A model generated the notes under the pieces. It ran no database searches. It was not told where the DNA came from and was given only the letters and a program-made list of their open reading frames with translations. Below, in pieces: positions 17,783-27,174 of a stretch of 64,000 bases of DNA; position 1 is the stretch's first letter, and each line of letters starts with the position of its first letter. The stretch spans positions 168,902 to 232,901 of the forward strand of contig JBQCHL010000014.1 in the NCBI GenBank assembly GCA_051954695.1. The letters are read 5' to 3'. This DNA comes from Terrimonas_A sp051954695. GTDB taxonomy: Bacteria > Bacteroidota > Bacteroidia > Chitinophagales > Chitinophagaceae. A program made the translations under genes and the position numbers.

Positions 17783-20700
17783 ACCTCATTTATTTCAAGG
17801 GGGAGACAAATCGTTACTACTGTTCCTGTGTCGTTGCTACCGGAGAAATCCTGTTTGTCGCAGATATTTACCTTACATTGCAGCCCATATTTTTCATTCA
17901 GCAGCATAATCCTGTCCTTAATATTGCTGATACCATGCGGCTGGTACAGGCCCCTGTTGTTTATTTTATTTTTTTGCGCCTCGTTTATCCCGATGCCATT
18001 GTCTTCCACTGTGCAATAAAGGTAGTTGTTATCCTTTTTGAAACGAATGGTGATGTGAATAGCTTTGTTGCCTGCCTCTACACCATGCCATAAACCGTTC
18101 TCAATAAAGGGCTGTATCAGCATGGGCGGGATAAACGTTTCATCCTGGTCAATATTTTCATCCATTTTGATATCAAATGAAAAGAGATTGTTCCTTATTT
18201 GTTCCATCTCCATATACCGCTGCAAATAATCCACAGTATTGCGGAGAGATACAAACGATTGCGCAGACTGGTCTAAGGTAATACGGATAAGATGTGCAAA
18301 CTTGCTCAGGTAATGCGAAGCGTCTTTATTTTCATTATTGAGTATCATTTCCCTTATACTGTTAAGGCTATTGAAAATAAAATGCGGGCTCATCTGGGCC
18401 TGCAGGGCTTTCATTTCAGTTTGGGAAAGCTGTTTGTCAATTTCCGCCTTTTGACGGATGAATTTGATACGGCGGCGGTAGAAAAAGTATATTCCCGAAC
18501 CAATCAGCAATATGGCCAAACTGATGAACCATCCTGTTTTCCAAAAGGGAGGACGAATAGTGAAGGAGAGAAATTTCGTTTTTTCTGTACCGAGCTTACC
18601 CGATGCTTTCAATTCCAGTGTATAGTTTCCTGGCGACAAATTACTCAGGCTGATGCTTCGCTGGTTGCCTGCCACGTTCCAGTGATCCGAGTTATTCAAC
18701 CGCCACGAAAAAAGATAATTGCTTTTTTCGAAATCGATTACCGAATAGCTGATATTTAAATTATTCTCGGTATATCGAAGTTCAAAAGATTTTTGAGGTA
18801 AGTATAAGGTCCTCTCGCTGTTCACGGCTATTTCTTCGATCACCAGTTCACTGCCGGGATCGTTTGGTTTTTGAGGCGAGAAAGGAAATCTGGCTATGTA
18901 TTCATTGGAACAAAGGTAGACAAACCCGGTTTGTTCATCATGGTACATTCTTCTGCCTGTCGGCCTGTGCCCAGGCAAACCGTCATGGTAATCATATACT
19001 GTAAACTGTTTGTTTTTACTATCAAACAAACTAAGTTGACTGTTGCCGGCCACCCAGAGCTTATTGTCAATTACCTGGCTCATGGATTGCAATACATCTG
19101 ATGGCAGACCGTCTTTCATGGAATAAGCTACAAATTTCTTTTCCTTAATGCGATACTCCAGCAAGCCGTTAAATGCATTGTGCAGCCAGAGTGAACCGTT
19201 ATTGTCCGCTGTTATAGCAACGATATCATCATTGTATTTGTTATCGCCGCCATAAACGGTTATTACTGTATCAAATATTTTTTTTTGATTGTTCCACCTT
19301 GCCAGGGAGTGACCACTGATCCATACGTCACCGTAAGAATCATAAACAATGTTCTTTACTCTTTCAAATGGCAGGGCGGGGGTTGTTTGTGCAGTATATA
19401 AGGTAAATGTCCTGGTGGGAATATGATACCTCACTACTTTCCCGTCGAGGTACCCGCAAATCCATGCATAGCCATCACTACGTGCAGGAGCTAGTATCGG
19501 AGAAAAATCCTGGGCCCATTTGTATTTGTTTTCATCCAACACCTTTCCATACTGTTCAGTCCTGGTATCGAACCAAAGCAATCCTCCGCTGGTGCCAATC
19601 CACAGAGTATCGGGATGGTAAATCTCTATATTTCTTATTTCGTTCCAGTTGGATTTATCGGAGAAGAAATCAATTTCTTTTACCAGCTTCATAGTGGAAG
19701 GGTCGATAATGGCAAGTCCCTTACTGTATGAATAGCGGCCTGCATACAACTTGTTTTTATAACGGTACAGAGTGCTGAAGCCTCCCGTGTATTTTTCACC
19801 ACCTGTGGGTTCGTAATGCCATGCATTGATCACAGGTGTTTGCAATTCCTCTTTCAGTAAACCTTCCGTGGTTCCTGCCCACAAGCGTCCGTCTTTGTCG
19901 GAGTAAAGGCAATAGACCTTGTAATCTCTTAAATATTTGTTACCGTCAGCAGTAACAGTTCCTGTTTGCCTGTTTATTTTCAATATATAAAACCCATTCG
20001 TGTTGCTGTTAATGGCAAGCGTGCTGTCATTCAACGCGGTTATTTTGCTTTCCCAATTAAGCGAATCGGCAATATGGAATGAAAGGGGTGAAACAACTGT
20101 CTTCTTCAACAGGTGATTATAATAGGTAATTTTATTCTGACCATTGCGGATAAAAAGAAATTCATGGTCGCTAAGCTGATATTTTACCGTCCAGAGTGTT
20201 GTTTCCTGAAATGGTGAGGGCGCCAGAATGATCCTTTCTGTTTTGTCGGTACCCAATTCACGAAAATTTTCTTTTTCAACATCATACATTGCAAGTCCCG
20301 CCTCATTTACATACAACAGGTATCGTTTTTCAGTGAGTTTAAAAAAATCCCGACCATACAACATTCTTTTCTTTCCAATATCATCCGCTGAAAAAGCGTC
20401 ATGCCTGTACAACAACGCGCCTTTTTCACTAAACCTGTAAAACCCGGCTGCAGTGGATAAGGCAAAAGATTTATCAGGCAATTCTACCGCATCCCATGGC
20501 ATATTCACATAAACACCGATGGCTGTGCTGTCCGGAACCCTGTACGGTTGTATGGAATAATTTTTTGTATTCAGTAAAATGAATCCTCCCTGGGTGAAAA
20601 TCCCAATCCGGCGAGGACCAAATTGTTTGATTCTTTTTATGCTTATAGATGGCAACTGCAATGGGGCAGTGCTCCTGTAAAATTTCCTGAAACTGTTGCC

Positions 20701-20928
20701 ATCAAAACGGTTCAGTCCTGCATCGGTGCCGATCCATAAATACCCCTGATCGTCCTGCTGCAGGCAGTTGATATTATTATCACTCAGCCCGTCTCTTACG
20801 GTATAGAGTGTGAACTTTTTTGCCTCATACTGTGCTTTAGCAGGCATGCCGGCATAAATAATGAACAGGAAAGAAAAGAATAGATATGTCCGTCCAGCTA
20901 ACATGATGATTGGTTTCAGCCAGTACAA
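17779..20928 (-). CDS. Propeller-type sensor kinase (Reg_prop / Y_Y_Y / LytS-type His_kinase)
   Basis: A 1049-residue membrane kinase. A signal sequence is followed by two-component-regulator propeller repeats (about 40-690, for example GLSDNNINCLQQDDQGYLWIGTDAGLNRFDG and DKDGRLWAGTTEGLL), a Y_Y_Y immunoglobulin-like domain (about 700-790), a membrane segment (about 798-818) and a LytS-type kinase domain with the phosphoacceptor His849 in QMSPHFIFNSLNSI and the N-box ENGLWHG. It is not a hybrid: the partner LytTR regulator is separate and overlaps it by four bases. Related sensors in Bacteroidota detect periplasmic glycan fragments, and this one lies directly behind the susCD locus. Confidence 0.92.
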   Translation of the reverse strand: MYWLKPIIMLAGRTYLFFSFLFIIYAGMPAKAQYEAKKFTLYTVRDGLSDNNINCLQQDDQGYLWIGTDAGLNRFDGNSFRKFYRSTAPLQLPSISIKRIKQFGPRRIGIFTQGGFILLNTKNYSIQPYRVPDSTAIGVYVNMPWDAVELPDKSFALSTAAGFYRFSEKGALLYRHDAFSADDIGKKRMLYGRDFFKLTEKRYLLYVNEAGLAMYDVEKENFRELGTDKTERIILAPSPFQETTLWTVKYQLSDHEFLFIRNGQNKITYYNHLLKKTVVSPLSFHIADSLNWESKITALNDSTLAINSNTNGFYILKINRQTGTVTADGNKYLRDYKVYCLYSDKDGRLWAGTTEGLLKEELQTPVINAWHYEPTGGEKYTGGFSTLYRYKNKLYAGRYSYSKGLAIIDPSTMKLVKEIDFFSDKSNWNEIRNIEIYHPDTLWIGTSGGLLWFDTRTEQYGKVLDENKYKWAQDFSPILAPARSDGYAWICGYLDGKVVRYHIPTRTFTLYTAQTTPALPFERVKNIVYDSYGDVWISGHSLARWNNQKKIFDTVITVYGGDNKYNDDIVAITADNNGSLWLHNAFNGLLEYRIKEKKFVAYSMKDGLPSDVLQSMSQVIDNKLWVAGNSQLSLFDSKNKQFTVYDYHDGLPGHRPTGRRMYHDEQTGFVYLCSNEYIARFPFSPQKPNDPGSELVIEEIAVNSERTLYLPQKSFELRYTENNLNISYSVIDFEKSNYLFSWRLNNSDHWNVAGNQRSISLSNLSPGNYTLELKASGKLGTEKTKFLSFTIRPPFWKTGWFISLAILLIGSGIYFFYRRRIKFIRQKAEIDKQLSQTEMKALQAQMSPHFIFNSLNSIREMILNNENKDASHYLSKFAHLIRITLDQSAQSFVSLRNTVDYLQRYMEMEQIRNNLFSFDIKMDENIDQDETFIPPMLIQPFIENGLWHGVEAGNKAIHITIRFKKDNNYLYCTVEDNGIGINEAQKNKINNRGLYQPHGISNIKDRIMLLNEKYGLQCKVNICDKQDFSGSNDTGTVVTICLPLEINEV

Positions 20929-21229
20929 TAAAAGTAAACCAAACTAACGGGAAAAATTGGGTCAGTAATACTGCTCGCCCGGGCAACCGGAAATGGTGCG
21001 ACGGCTGCCACCGTTAGTGAGGATAAGACCGCCATTGGTGCAAAACCAATATACAAATAATGTTAAACAGCCTTTTCCGTAAAATCAAAGGGTGCCGCCA
21101 TTGGTGAAAAAGAGCTGAAAATCGTTTCCAGCCCAATCTACTTTTACTTCCGAAAATAATAAAAGCCATGAACCTAATGGTAGACTGGCGAAAATTATGG
21201 AATCATTTACTACTTAAACCTTATTTATT
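20929..21229. promoter_or_regulatory. Divergent intergenic region with spaced direct repeats
   Basis: No gene is seen. CCGCCATTGGTG occurs at 21029-21040 and 21095-21106, both followed by an A-rich tail, and a degenerate relative (CCACCGTTAGTG) lies at 21008-21019. The region separates the propeller kinase from the lipoprotein gene at 21230. Confidence 0.4.
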
Positions 21230-21616
21230 ATGAAACAACAAGCAATTGTACTTTTCGCAGTTATGGGTGTATTGAGCATGGTGGCCTGCAAAAAAGATAA
21301 CGATACACCAAAATTTTCCGCTAAAGGATTCTGGACAGGCAAAGTGTATTTATATGACGCAGCGCTTTTAAACAGGGATAACGGCACCACCAGGTTTTAT
21401 ATCGGCATGACCAATAGTGATACGGCAACGGCCTTGAATATAGTCGAGGGGGTTTATTCAGCGGGCGAAAACATATTTGAAGCAGCATACCCTGTTGGTA
21501 ACGATGATACCGCCTACCTGAAAACGGACAAAACACTTGCCGGGCTCATGTCGGGGTCTTACCGGACAAAGAACGTACCAGGCGTCAGTTTCCCTTTTGA
21601 ATTTAAAAAGCCCTGA
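21230..21616 (+). CDS. Small hypothetical lipoprotein
   Basis: A 128-residue lipoprotein with lipobox MVAC (Cys20) followed by KKDND. The rest is predicted beta-rich with no recognised domain (KGFWTGKVYLYDAALL, GVYSAGENIFEAAYPVGNDDTAYLKTDKTLAGLMSGSY); the pattern resembles small lipoproteins with a single beta-barrel or sandwich. It starts a run of four same-strand genes and is 27 bp upstream of the cyclase gene. Function unknown. Confidence 0.7.
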   Translation: MKQQAIVLFAVMGVLSMVACKKDNDTPKFSAKGFWTGKVYLYDAALLNRDNGTTRFYIGMTNSDTATALNIVEGVYSAGENIFEAAYPVGNDDTAYLKTDKTLAGLMSGSYRTKNVPGVSFPFEFKKP

Positions 21617-21643
21617 GCCATTGATAATAATTAAAGACATTTT

Positions 21644-22435
21644 ATGAATCCAGCGTCAGTAAAATCATGCAGGCCAACTATCCTATCCCTGTTTGCCTGC
21701 TTTCTTGCTTCTTCCTTTTTGTTTTCCTGTAAGCCAGTCACCAAAATACTTAATAGAAATACTATGACAGACATTCTAGTTGATTTAAGCCATACCATCG
21801 AACATGGGCTTGTTACTTATAAAGGGTTGCCTGCACCAATTATTTGTGATTATTTGAGCAGAGAAAAATCAAAAGAGTTTTACGAAGAAGGAACTGAATT
21901 CCAAATTGGCAAAATTGAAATGGTTGCCAATACAGGAACATACATTGATTGCCCCTTTCACAGATTTGAGAACGGCAAAGATCTTTCCGAAGTCGGACTG
22001 GAACGTTTTGTTGACCTTGATGCCATTGTGATCAGCATTCCCTTTTCTGAGGCATTGGAAATAACAGAGAGGCATTTGAAAAATTACCAGGTCCGAAACC
22101 GCGCAGTTTTAATTCACACAGGATGGGACCGTCATTGGAATACTGAAAAGTATTATGAAAATCATCCCTATTTAACAAAAGCTGCAGCCGAATATTTGAG
22201 AGATAATCATGTGAGGTTGGTAGGTATTGACTCTCATAATATCGACAATACATCCGGCAAGTCCCGCCCGGTTCACACTACACTATTAGCAGCAGAAATT
22301 TTAATTGTAGAACATCTATGCCTTCTACATTCATTGCCGAAAGAGGGTTTTACGTTTACGGCGGCGCCACCGAAATTCAAAGGAGTGGGAACCTTTCCTG
22401 TAAGGGCAATGGCTAAACTGGTAAAACCGCATTAA
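21644..22435 (+). CDS. Cyclase / kynurenine formamidase-family hydrolase with lipoprotein-like N-terminus
   Basis: The body (from about residue 41) is a cyclase-family hydrolase (DLSHTIEHGLVTYKGLPAP, NTGTYIDCPFHRF, LIHTGWDRHW, LVGIDSHNID). Family members hydrolyse cyclic or formyl amide substrates with a metal site in HxGTHxDxPxH; here the first two His positions are Asn and Tyr while Asp and the last His are kept. The first 40 residues form a basic start, hydrophobic stretch and lipobox-like FLFSC (Cys29), suggesting an exported lipoprotein. A cytosolic start at the ATG at 21764 (MTDILVDLSH) is the alternative and would be normal for the family. Confidence 0.75.
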   Translation: MNPASVKSCRPTILSLFACFLASSFLFSCKPVTKILNRNTMTDILVDLSHTIEHGLVTYKGLPAPIICDYLSREKSKEFYEEGTEFQIGKIEMVANTGTYIDCPFHRFENGKDLSEVGLERFVDLDAIVISIPFSEALEITERHLKNYQVRNRAVLIHTGWDRHWNTEKYYENHPYLTKAAAEYLRDNHVRLVGIDSHNIDNTSGKSRPVHTTLLAAEILIVEHLCLLHSLPKEGFTFTAAPPKFKGVGTFPVRAMAKLVKPH

Positions 22436-22481
22436 TCTATTAAACAACGAACCGCCAGCAGAGACATAAAATTTCAAATTC

Positions 22482-23264
22482 ATGAGCACAAAAGAAATAC
22501 AGGGGCGATTGTGGAGCACGGCTCCCCATAACTGGGCAATGTATTTTGAACCTTTCTTTCTCCCTCTTTACCAAAAAGCATTGGAGCATGTTTCCTTAAT
22601 GGGAAATATTTCATTACTCGATGCCGGTTGTGGCTCTGGGTTGTTCAGCCACATGGCCATCCGTACGGGTGCAAATGTTATCGGTATTGACGCAGCTCCT
22701 GGTTTATTGAATATAGCCAGAGAAAGAAACCCCAGGAATAATTTCCTGGAGGAGGATATGGAAGCCCTTCCTTTCGCCAACGAATATTTCAACTATGTAG
22801 TCGGCTTCAACGCTTTTCAGTTTGCAGGAAATACCCACCATGCATTAACCGAGGCAAAAAGAGTACTAAAAAAAGGCGGACGCCTTGTTGTTGGCATCTG
22901 GGATAAACCTGAATGCAGTGATGCATACAATGTGTTAAAAGAAATCGTATCCTTAATGCCCCCTCCGTCTCCTGATACCCCAGGCCCTTTTTCGCTTTCT
23001 GAAGATGGCAGAATGATCAAACTATTTGAATCATTGGAGTTAAAACCGATTTATCAAACCAGGGTAAGCTGTCCGTTCTTATATCATTCATTGAGTGATG
23101 GAATAAAGAGTTTTATGGGCATTGGCCCGGCTGCTGCTGCCATGAACTATGCCTCCAGGAAACATGTGGAACAAACTATTGCAGGAGCACTGCAACCGTA
23201 TCACTTAACTGAAGATTTGTATCACCTGCAAAACAGTTTCTTATTGTTTATTGCTGAGAAATAA
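22482..23264 (+). CDS. Class I SAM-dependent methyltransferase
   Basis: A 260-residue Methyltransf_11-type protein. The SAM-binding motif SLLDAGCGSGLFSHMA (about residue 40), the acidic VIGIDAAPG, EEDMEALPFANEYFNYVVGFNAFQF (motif II) and the post-motif AKRVLKKGGRLVVGIWD are all clear. Methyl acceptor unknown; the UbiE/small-molecule type is likely. It follows the cyclase gene by 46 bp and may share its transcript. Confidence 0.85.
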   Translation: MSTKEIQGRLWSTAPHNWAMYFEPFFLPLYQKALEHVSLMGNISLLDAGCGSGLFSHMAIRTGANVIGIDAAPGLLNIARERNPRNNFLEEDMEALPFANEYFNYVVGFNAFQFAGNTHHALTEAKRVLKKGGRLVVGIWDKPECSDAYNVLKEIVSLMPPPSPDTPGPFSLSEDGRMIKLFESLELKPIYQTRVSCPFLYHSLSDGIKSFMGIGPAAAAMNYASRKHVEQTIAGALQPYHLTEDLYHLQNSFLLFIAEK

Positions 23265-23348
23265 GACAGGGAAACCATTGTTGAACGAACATAGACGATA
23301 CAAACAAAGAGAAATCAAAAATTAATACTCCCTTAAAATAAATTTACA

Positions 23349-24467
23349 ATGAAAAAATATTTCTTTGAAAGAATGATCGCTGTATTGACAGCATCAATTA
23401 TCCTGCTGCTTGGCAGTTGCAAAAAGGATCATACTGTAAATGATAGCCCTGCCAACCAAACAAAAATATTCGCAGGCCTGTACTCCAGCTTTACGTTAAA
23501 ACCTGACAAAACATTATGGGCAACCGGTGAGAACTATTATGGGCAATTAGGCGATGGCACTACTGTTGACAAAATGATTCCCGTAAAAATAATGAGCAAT
23601 GTCAAACAGGTTGCAGCCGGAGAAACGCATACGCTTATTTTAAAAGAGGATAATACGCTTTGGGCTGCCGGCGAAAATAGCGATGGCCAGTTTGGAAATG
23701 GCCCCACCACCGATAGGTCTGTTCCGGTACACGTGATGGACAATGTAAAGACAATGAGTACAGGAATCTACTTCAGTCTTTTTGTAAAGACCGATAACAC
23801 TTTATGGGCATCCGGCTACAATATTTATGGACAATTGGGTGATGGCAGCTCCACGGGCAAACCTACCCCGGTAAAAATTATGGACAATGTAAAGGCTGTG
23901 GCAGCCTTGTCTTCATTCAGTCTTATACTTAAAATGGACAATAGTTTATGGGCAACCGGCCGAAATTCTTTTGGCCAGTTAGGCGACGGCACTACTGTTG
24001 ATAAAAAGACGCCAGTAAAGATTGCGGACAATGTGAAGGCCATAACGGCAGGTTATGCCAGCAGCTATTTCATTAAAACCGACAACTCATTATGGGCAAC
24101 TGGCTATAATAACACCGGACAATTAGGCGATGGCACTACTACAAACAGAACCCTTCCGGTGAAGGTCATGGAGAATGTGAAGGAAATTTCTGCGGGAGGT
24201 GATCATTTACTGGTACTTAAAACAGATAACAGCTTTTGGGTTACAGGCCATAACCTGTTCGGTCAGTTAGGTGATGGCTCGAATACGGGGAGAATTACCC
24301 CATTCCGGCTTTTTTCTGATGTGCATTCCATTGCTGCGGGAGGAAGTCATTCACTAATTGTAAAGAAGGATAACACCGTATGGGCAACAGGCAACAATGA
24401 AGACGGCGAATTAGGCGATAGCACGAATACAGATAAAAACAGTTTTGTAAAAATGAAGTTGCCATAA
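23349..24467 (+). CDS. RCC1-repeat lipoprotein (seven-bladed beta-propeller)
   Basis: A 372-residue lipoprotein with lipobox LLGSC (Cys24) followed by KKD. Seven repeats of about 50 residues each carry LWATGxNxxGQLGDGT-type motifs and TPVKIMDNVK linkers, enough for one closed seven-bladed RCC1 propeller. Such propellers serve as protein- or ligand-binding platforms; RCC1 itself is a nuclear exchange factor, but bacterial surface versions have no known activity. The repeats are similar at DNA level, which allows expansion or contraction by recombination. No catalytic residues are apparent. Confidence 0.85.
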   Translation: MKKYFFERMIAVLTASIILLLGSCKKDHTVNDSPANQTKIFAGLYSSFTLKPDKTLWATGENYYGQLGDGTTVDKMIPVKIMSNVKQVAAGETHTLILKEDNTLWAAGENSDGQFGNGPTTDRSVPVHVMDNVKTMSTGIYFSLFVKTDNTLWASGYNIYGQLGDGSSTGKPTPVKIMDNVKAVAALSSFSLILKMDNSLWATGRNSFGQLGDGTTVDKKTPVKIADNVKAITAGYASSYFIKTDNSLWATGYNNTGQLGDGTTTNRTLPVKVMENVKEISAGGDHLLVLKTDNSFWVTGHNLFGQLGDGSNTGRITPFRLFSDVHSIAAGGSHSLIVKKDNTVWATGNNEDGELGDSTNTDKNSFVKMKLP

Positions 24468-24714
24468 AATTTCTGGGAACAAATTTTACTTGTTTGGACG
24501 TTTTAGCCCGATTAATACAAGGAAGTCAACAATCATTTCTTTTAATCTATGTTGATATCACTAAATTGAAAAGCATATACAATACATGTGTGGCCCCAGA
24601 TTATAGATACATCACAAATAAAATTTAGTAACCTTATAGCCTGTCAACGGGAAGAATAACTAAGAAGAATGCAAGAAGGGTAAAGTGGACGAACATTATA
24701 GACCAGCAAATAGA

Positions 24715-24752
24715 TCAAAAATGAATAAGTCGCCGAAAATCAGCGACTTATT
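24715..24752 (-). terminator. Terminator of the tRNA-Asp gene
   Basis: On the minus strand AATAAGTCGC (24752-24743) pairs with GCGACTTATT (24733-24724) across a nine-base loop, followed by CATTTTT. The region 24468-24714 behind the RCC1 gene holds nothing else I can support. Confidence 0.75.
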
Positions 24753-24763
24753 ATAAAAGTTTG

Positions 24764-24837
24764 CGGACCGGACGGGACTCGAACCCGCGACCTCCGCCGT
24801 GACAGGGCGGCATTCTAACCAACTGAACTACCGATCC
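24764..24837 (-). tRNA. tRNA-Asp (anticodon GTC)
   Basis: Cloverleaf on the minus strand: acceptor arm GGATCGG/CCGGTCC with one G-U pair and discriminator G, D-loop AGTTCAGTTGGTTAGAA, anticodon loop CTGTCAC, T-arm GCGGGTTCGAGTCCCGT. The 3' CCA is not encoded. A promoter and a terminator flank the gene, so it is a single-gene unit. Confidence 0.95.
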
Positions 24838-24859
24838 GTACCCGTTGTTTTCGGGACGG

Positions 24860-24891
24860 CAAAGATAGGAGTGCACGCCTTTCTTTCCAAA
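24860..24891 (-). promoter_or_regulatory. Promoter of the tRNA-Asp gene
   Basis: On the minus strand TTTG (24891-24888) and TATCTTTG (24867-24860) are 20 bp apart, an exact match to the Bacteroidota housekeeping consensus TTTG-N19/20-TAnnTTTG. The tRNA begins 23 bases after the -7 box. Confidence 0.7.
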
Positions 24892-24928
24892 ACTTTTTGA
24901 ACGGTTTTTTATTTTTTATTCAGGCATT

Positions 24929-26881
24929 TTATTGACGCAGGACAAACTTCCTACTGAACACCTCATCGTCTGTTTGAACCATCACCAGGTATGTGCCTGC
25001 AGGCTTGCCCTGAAGCCCTTGCAATTTGAGCTGGTTATATCCTTTTTGCAGGTTGAATTGAGTGCTATGTACCAAAATGCCATCCGCAGTGTAGATCCTG
25101 ATCTTTGCAGCAGACGTTCTGGCTACTGTCAATTGCATTTGTAGCCATTCAGTTGCCGGATTAGGATATATTGTCAACCGTTCGCTGGAAGATGTAGATA
25201 ATTGTATAGCGGGACTTACCTGCCTCGATCCATCTTTATTTACCAGCACGATCCGGTAATAAGCGGCAGAAGAATTATTGATCAGTGTTTCGTTGAATGA
25301 ATACGAACCTGAGAGGGATGCTGATGGTACCATATCCATGCGGCCTGCCACCGTAAAACTCTTACCATCTGAACTGCGCTCGATCTCAAAACGCTGGGCA
25401 AAAGAATTGTTCCTGACCTTCCAGTGCAGTGAAGCAGTTGTGCCTGTAAGTGATCCCTTGAGATCATAAAGTTCATTTGCGGAGAGCACCGTACAACCTG
25501 TCATCGGCACTATATTGATCGTGTCGGTTGCATAGGGCGCACAGCCGTCATGCAGCGTTTGCTTTACAATATAAGTACCAGGTTGGTCTACATATACTGA
25601 AGTGGCATTAGTAGGGGTTACAAAGTTACCGTTAGCGGTACTCCATTCATAGATCGATCCATCAACAGGGTTGGTAACAGATAGTTCTGCTACCGATCCC
25701 TCACACAATAAAGGAGTTTGTGAAGTTACGTCGGCACGTGAGGCCAGGAAGAAATCAAATGGTCCTATAAAATCTTTTAATTCAGACGTGAAGGAACTGG
25801 ACGACCTGGTTTTGGTCAGGATGCGTCGAAAAGGCATGGCACATTGGTTCCCGCCGAGCATACCTGAACCATCGAGACCCAACTTGCTCAGGTTCACAGA
25901 GAATTCTACATATTGATTGACAGCGTAAGTAGTTACAAATGATTGATCCCTTAATATGATACCAAATGGGCCGCCCCAGACACCTGCACTATTAGCAAGC
26001 CCTGTAAAATAGGTGCCTTCCTGTTTAGGGCGGATACCCGCATATCCATAAGTCGATCCCATAGAAATCCCATCAAACGTACCGCTCCAGTCAAACGCCG
26101 CCGGGGTAATTGAAAGTGCAGCCCTGTTCACCCATACACGGGCATCTATCATTGTAAGCGCAGAGTTTTGATATTCCGCACTGAAAATGATATCTCCTGT
26201 TGTTATTACATTCCCCGCTGCATCGAATTGCCAACTGGTATGTCCTGCATCAGGACCATAACCGGAGAATTTCCGGGTGTTGCGGTCAAAAAGGATATCT
26301 GTCTGGTACATTTCGAAATCGAAATAACGGTTACCCGTGTTATTGTCCATAGAAACACCCCCGAACATCCAGAGTGAGTCGGTAGGCAGTGTACCTTCCC
26401 GGCGGATATGGACCATCATATCCAGGATATCATTTTTGTCAGGAATAGATTGTGCCAGCGGGCTGTTCCAGTTGCCCGGGCTGTCGCCATTCTTATTTCC
26501 CCCTGAAGCAAATACTGTAGAATCGCTATCATGATAGTCACGGATGAACACTGCATCGATCCAGACCCTGTTGTTCACAACGGTAAAAGGGGCTACCCTC
26601 ATAGGCCTGAAAAAGGGCAGGCGGCGAAAATTCATGTCTGTTGCATAGCGGGCCATGATGGCGGCAGCTCCCGTGGTATCGATCACCGATTTACCATTGC
26701 CCATGGTTGAGGCAGCCGTGAACCAATCATCCGTATTGAGCGCCATGGCCGTTCCCTTGTAATTGGAACGGAGTTCGCCATCTACACCGAAGCCGGCGTT
26801 GATAACTGGTGTAACGATCTGAGTATGAGCATTAATGGAGCAAAGCACCATTAATAATAGGGCAGGTAGAAGTGTCTTCAT
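24929..26881 (-). CDS. Secreted protein with type IX secretion C-terminal domain
   Basis: A 650-residue exported protein. A signal peptide starts at MKTLLPALLLMVLCS, about 370 residues of unassigned beta-rich sequence follow, then a PKD/Ig-like section (about 405-490, VDGSIYEWSTANGNFVTP with TIPCTG-type closing), a fibronectin-like part, and at the end the T9SS sorting domain (LTIYPNPATEWLQM ... GIYLV-like AGTYLVMVQTDDEVFSRKFVLRQ). It should cross the outer membrane through PorT/Sov-type machinery and be anchored or released. The frame opens at 27007, but the 42 residues before the signal peptide are not expected in a T9SS cargo, so 26881 is the start. Function unknown. Confidence 0.8.
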   Translation of the reverse strand: MKTLLPALLLMVLCSINAHTQIVTPVINAGFGVDGELRSNYKGTAMALNTDDWFTAASTMGNGKSVIDTTGAAAIMARYATDMNFRRLPFFRPMRVAPFTVVNNRVWIDAVFIRDYHDSDSTVFASGGNKNGDSPGNWNSPLAQSIPDKNDILDMMVHIRREGTLPTDSLWMFGGVSMDNNTGNRYFDFEMYQTDILFDRNTRKFSGYGPDAGHTSWQFDAAGNVITTGDIIFSAEYQNSALTMIDARVWVNRAALSITPAAFDWSGTFDGISMGSTYGYAGIRPKQEGTYFTGLANSAGVWGGPFGIILRDQSFVTTYAVNQYVEFSVNLSKLGLDGSGMLGGNQCAMPFRRILTKTRSSSSFTSELKDFIGPFDFFLASRADVTSQTPLLCEGSVAELSVTNPVDGSIYEWSTANGNFVTPTNATSVYVDQPGTYIVKQTLHDGCAPYATDTINIVPMTGCTVLSANELYDLKGSLTGTTASLHWKVRNNSFAQRFEIERSSDGKSFTVAGRMDMVPSASLSGSYSFNETLINNSSAAYYRIVLVNKDGSRQVSPAIQLSTSSSERLTIYPNPATEWLQMQLTVARTSAAKIRIYTADGILVHSTQFNLQKGYNQLKLQGLQGKPAGTYLVMVQTDDEVFSRKFVLRQ

Positions 26882-27174
26882 GGGTATCAGTTTTGAAATA
26901 CGGCGATGCCGGTCTTTCTCAGGACTGGATTTCGCACAAGATAAAAAAGCCTTTAAGGTTACTATAGTCTTAGAGGCTGAAAGGGGTAAAAAAAAGTCAG
27001 TATTCAAAAACTTACTGGTAATCTTTCCCGAGTAGCATTAGTATCTTTCCTATCATACCCGTTTGAGTTCTAATGGCGTGGCTGTTTTTTTTATTCACAG
27101 CTTCAGGCTCATTCATAACTCATTCGCGCTCATTCGCATTTAATCCCTTAATTTTAGCCCCACATTTTTAGACT

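Noticed and set aside
23500..24467. Regularly spaced DNA similarity suggesting a CRISPR array
   Set aside because: The spacing of about 150 bp comes from the RCC1 protein repeats; there are no 28-36-bp direct repeats with unique spacers and no cas genes.
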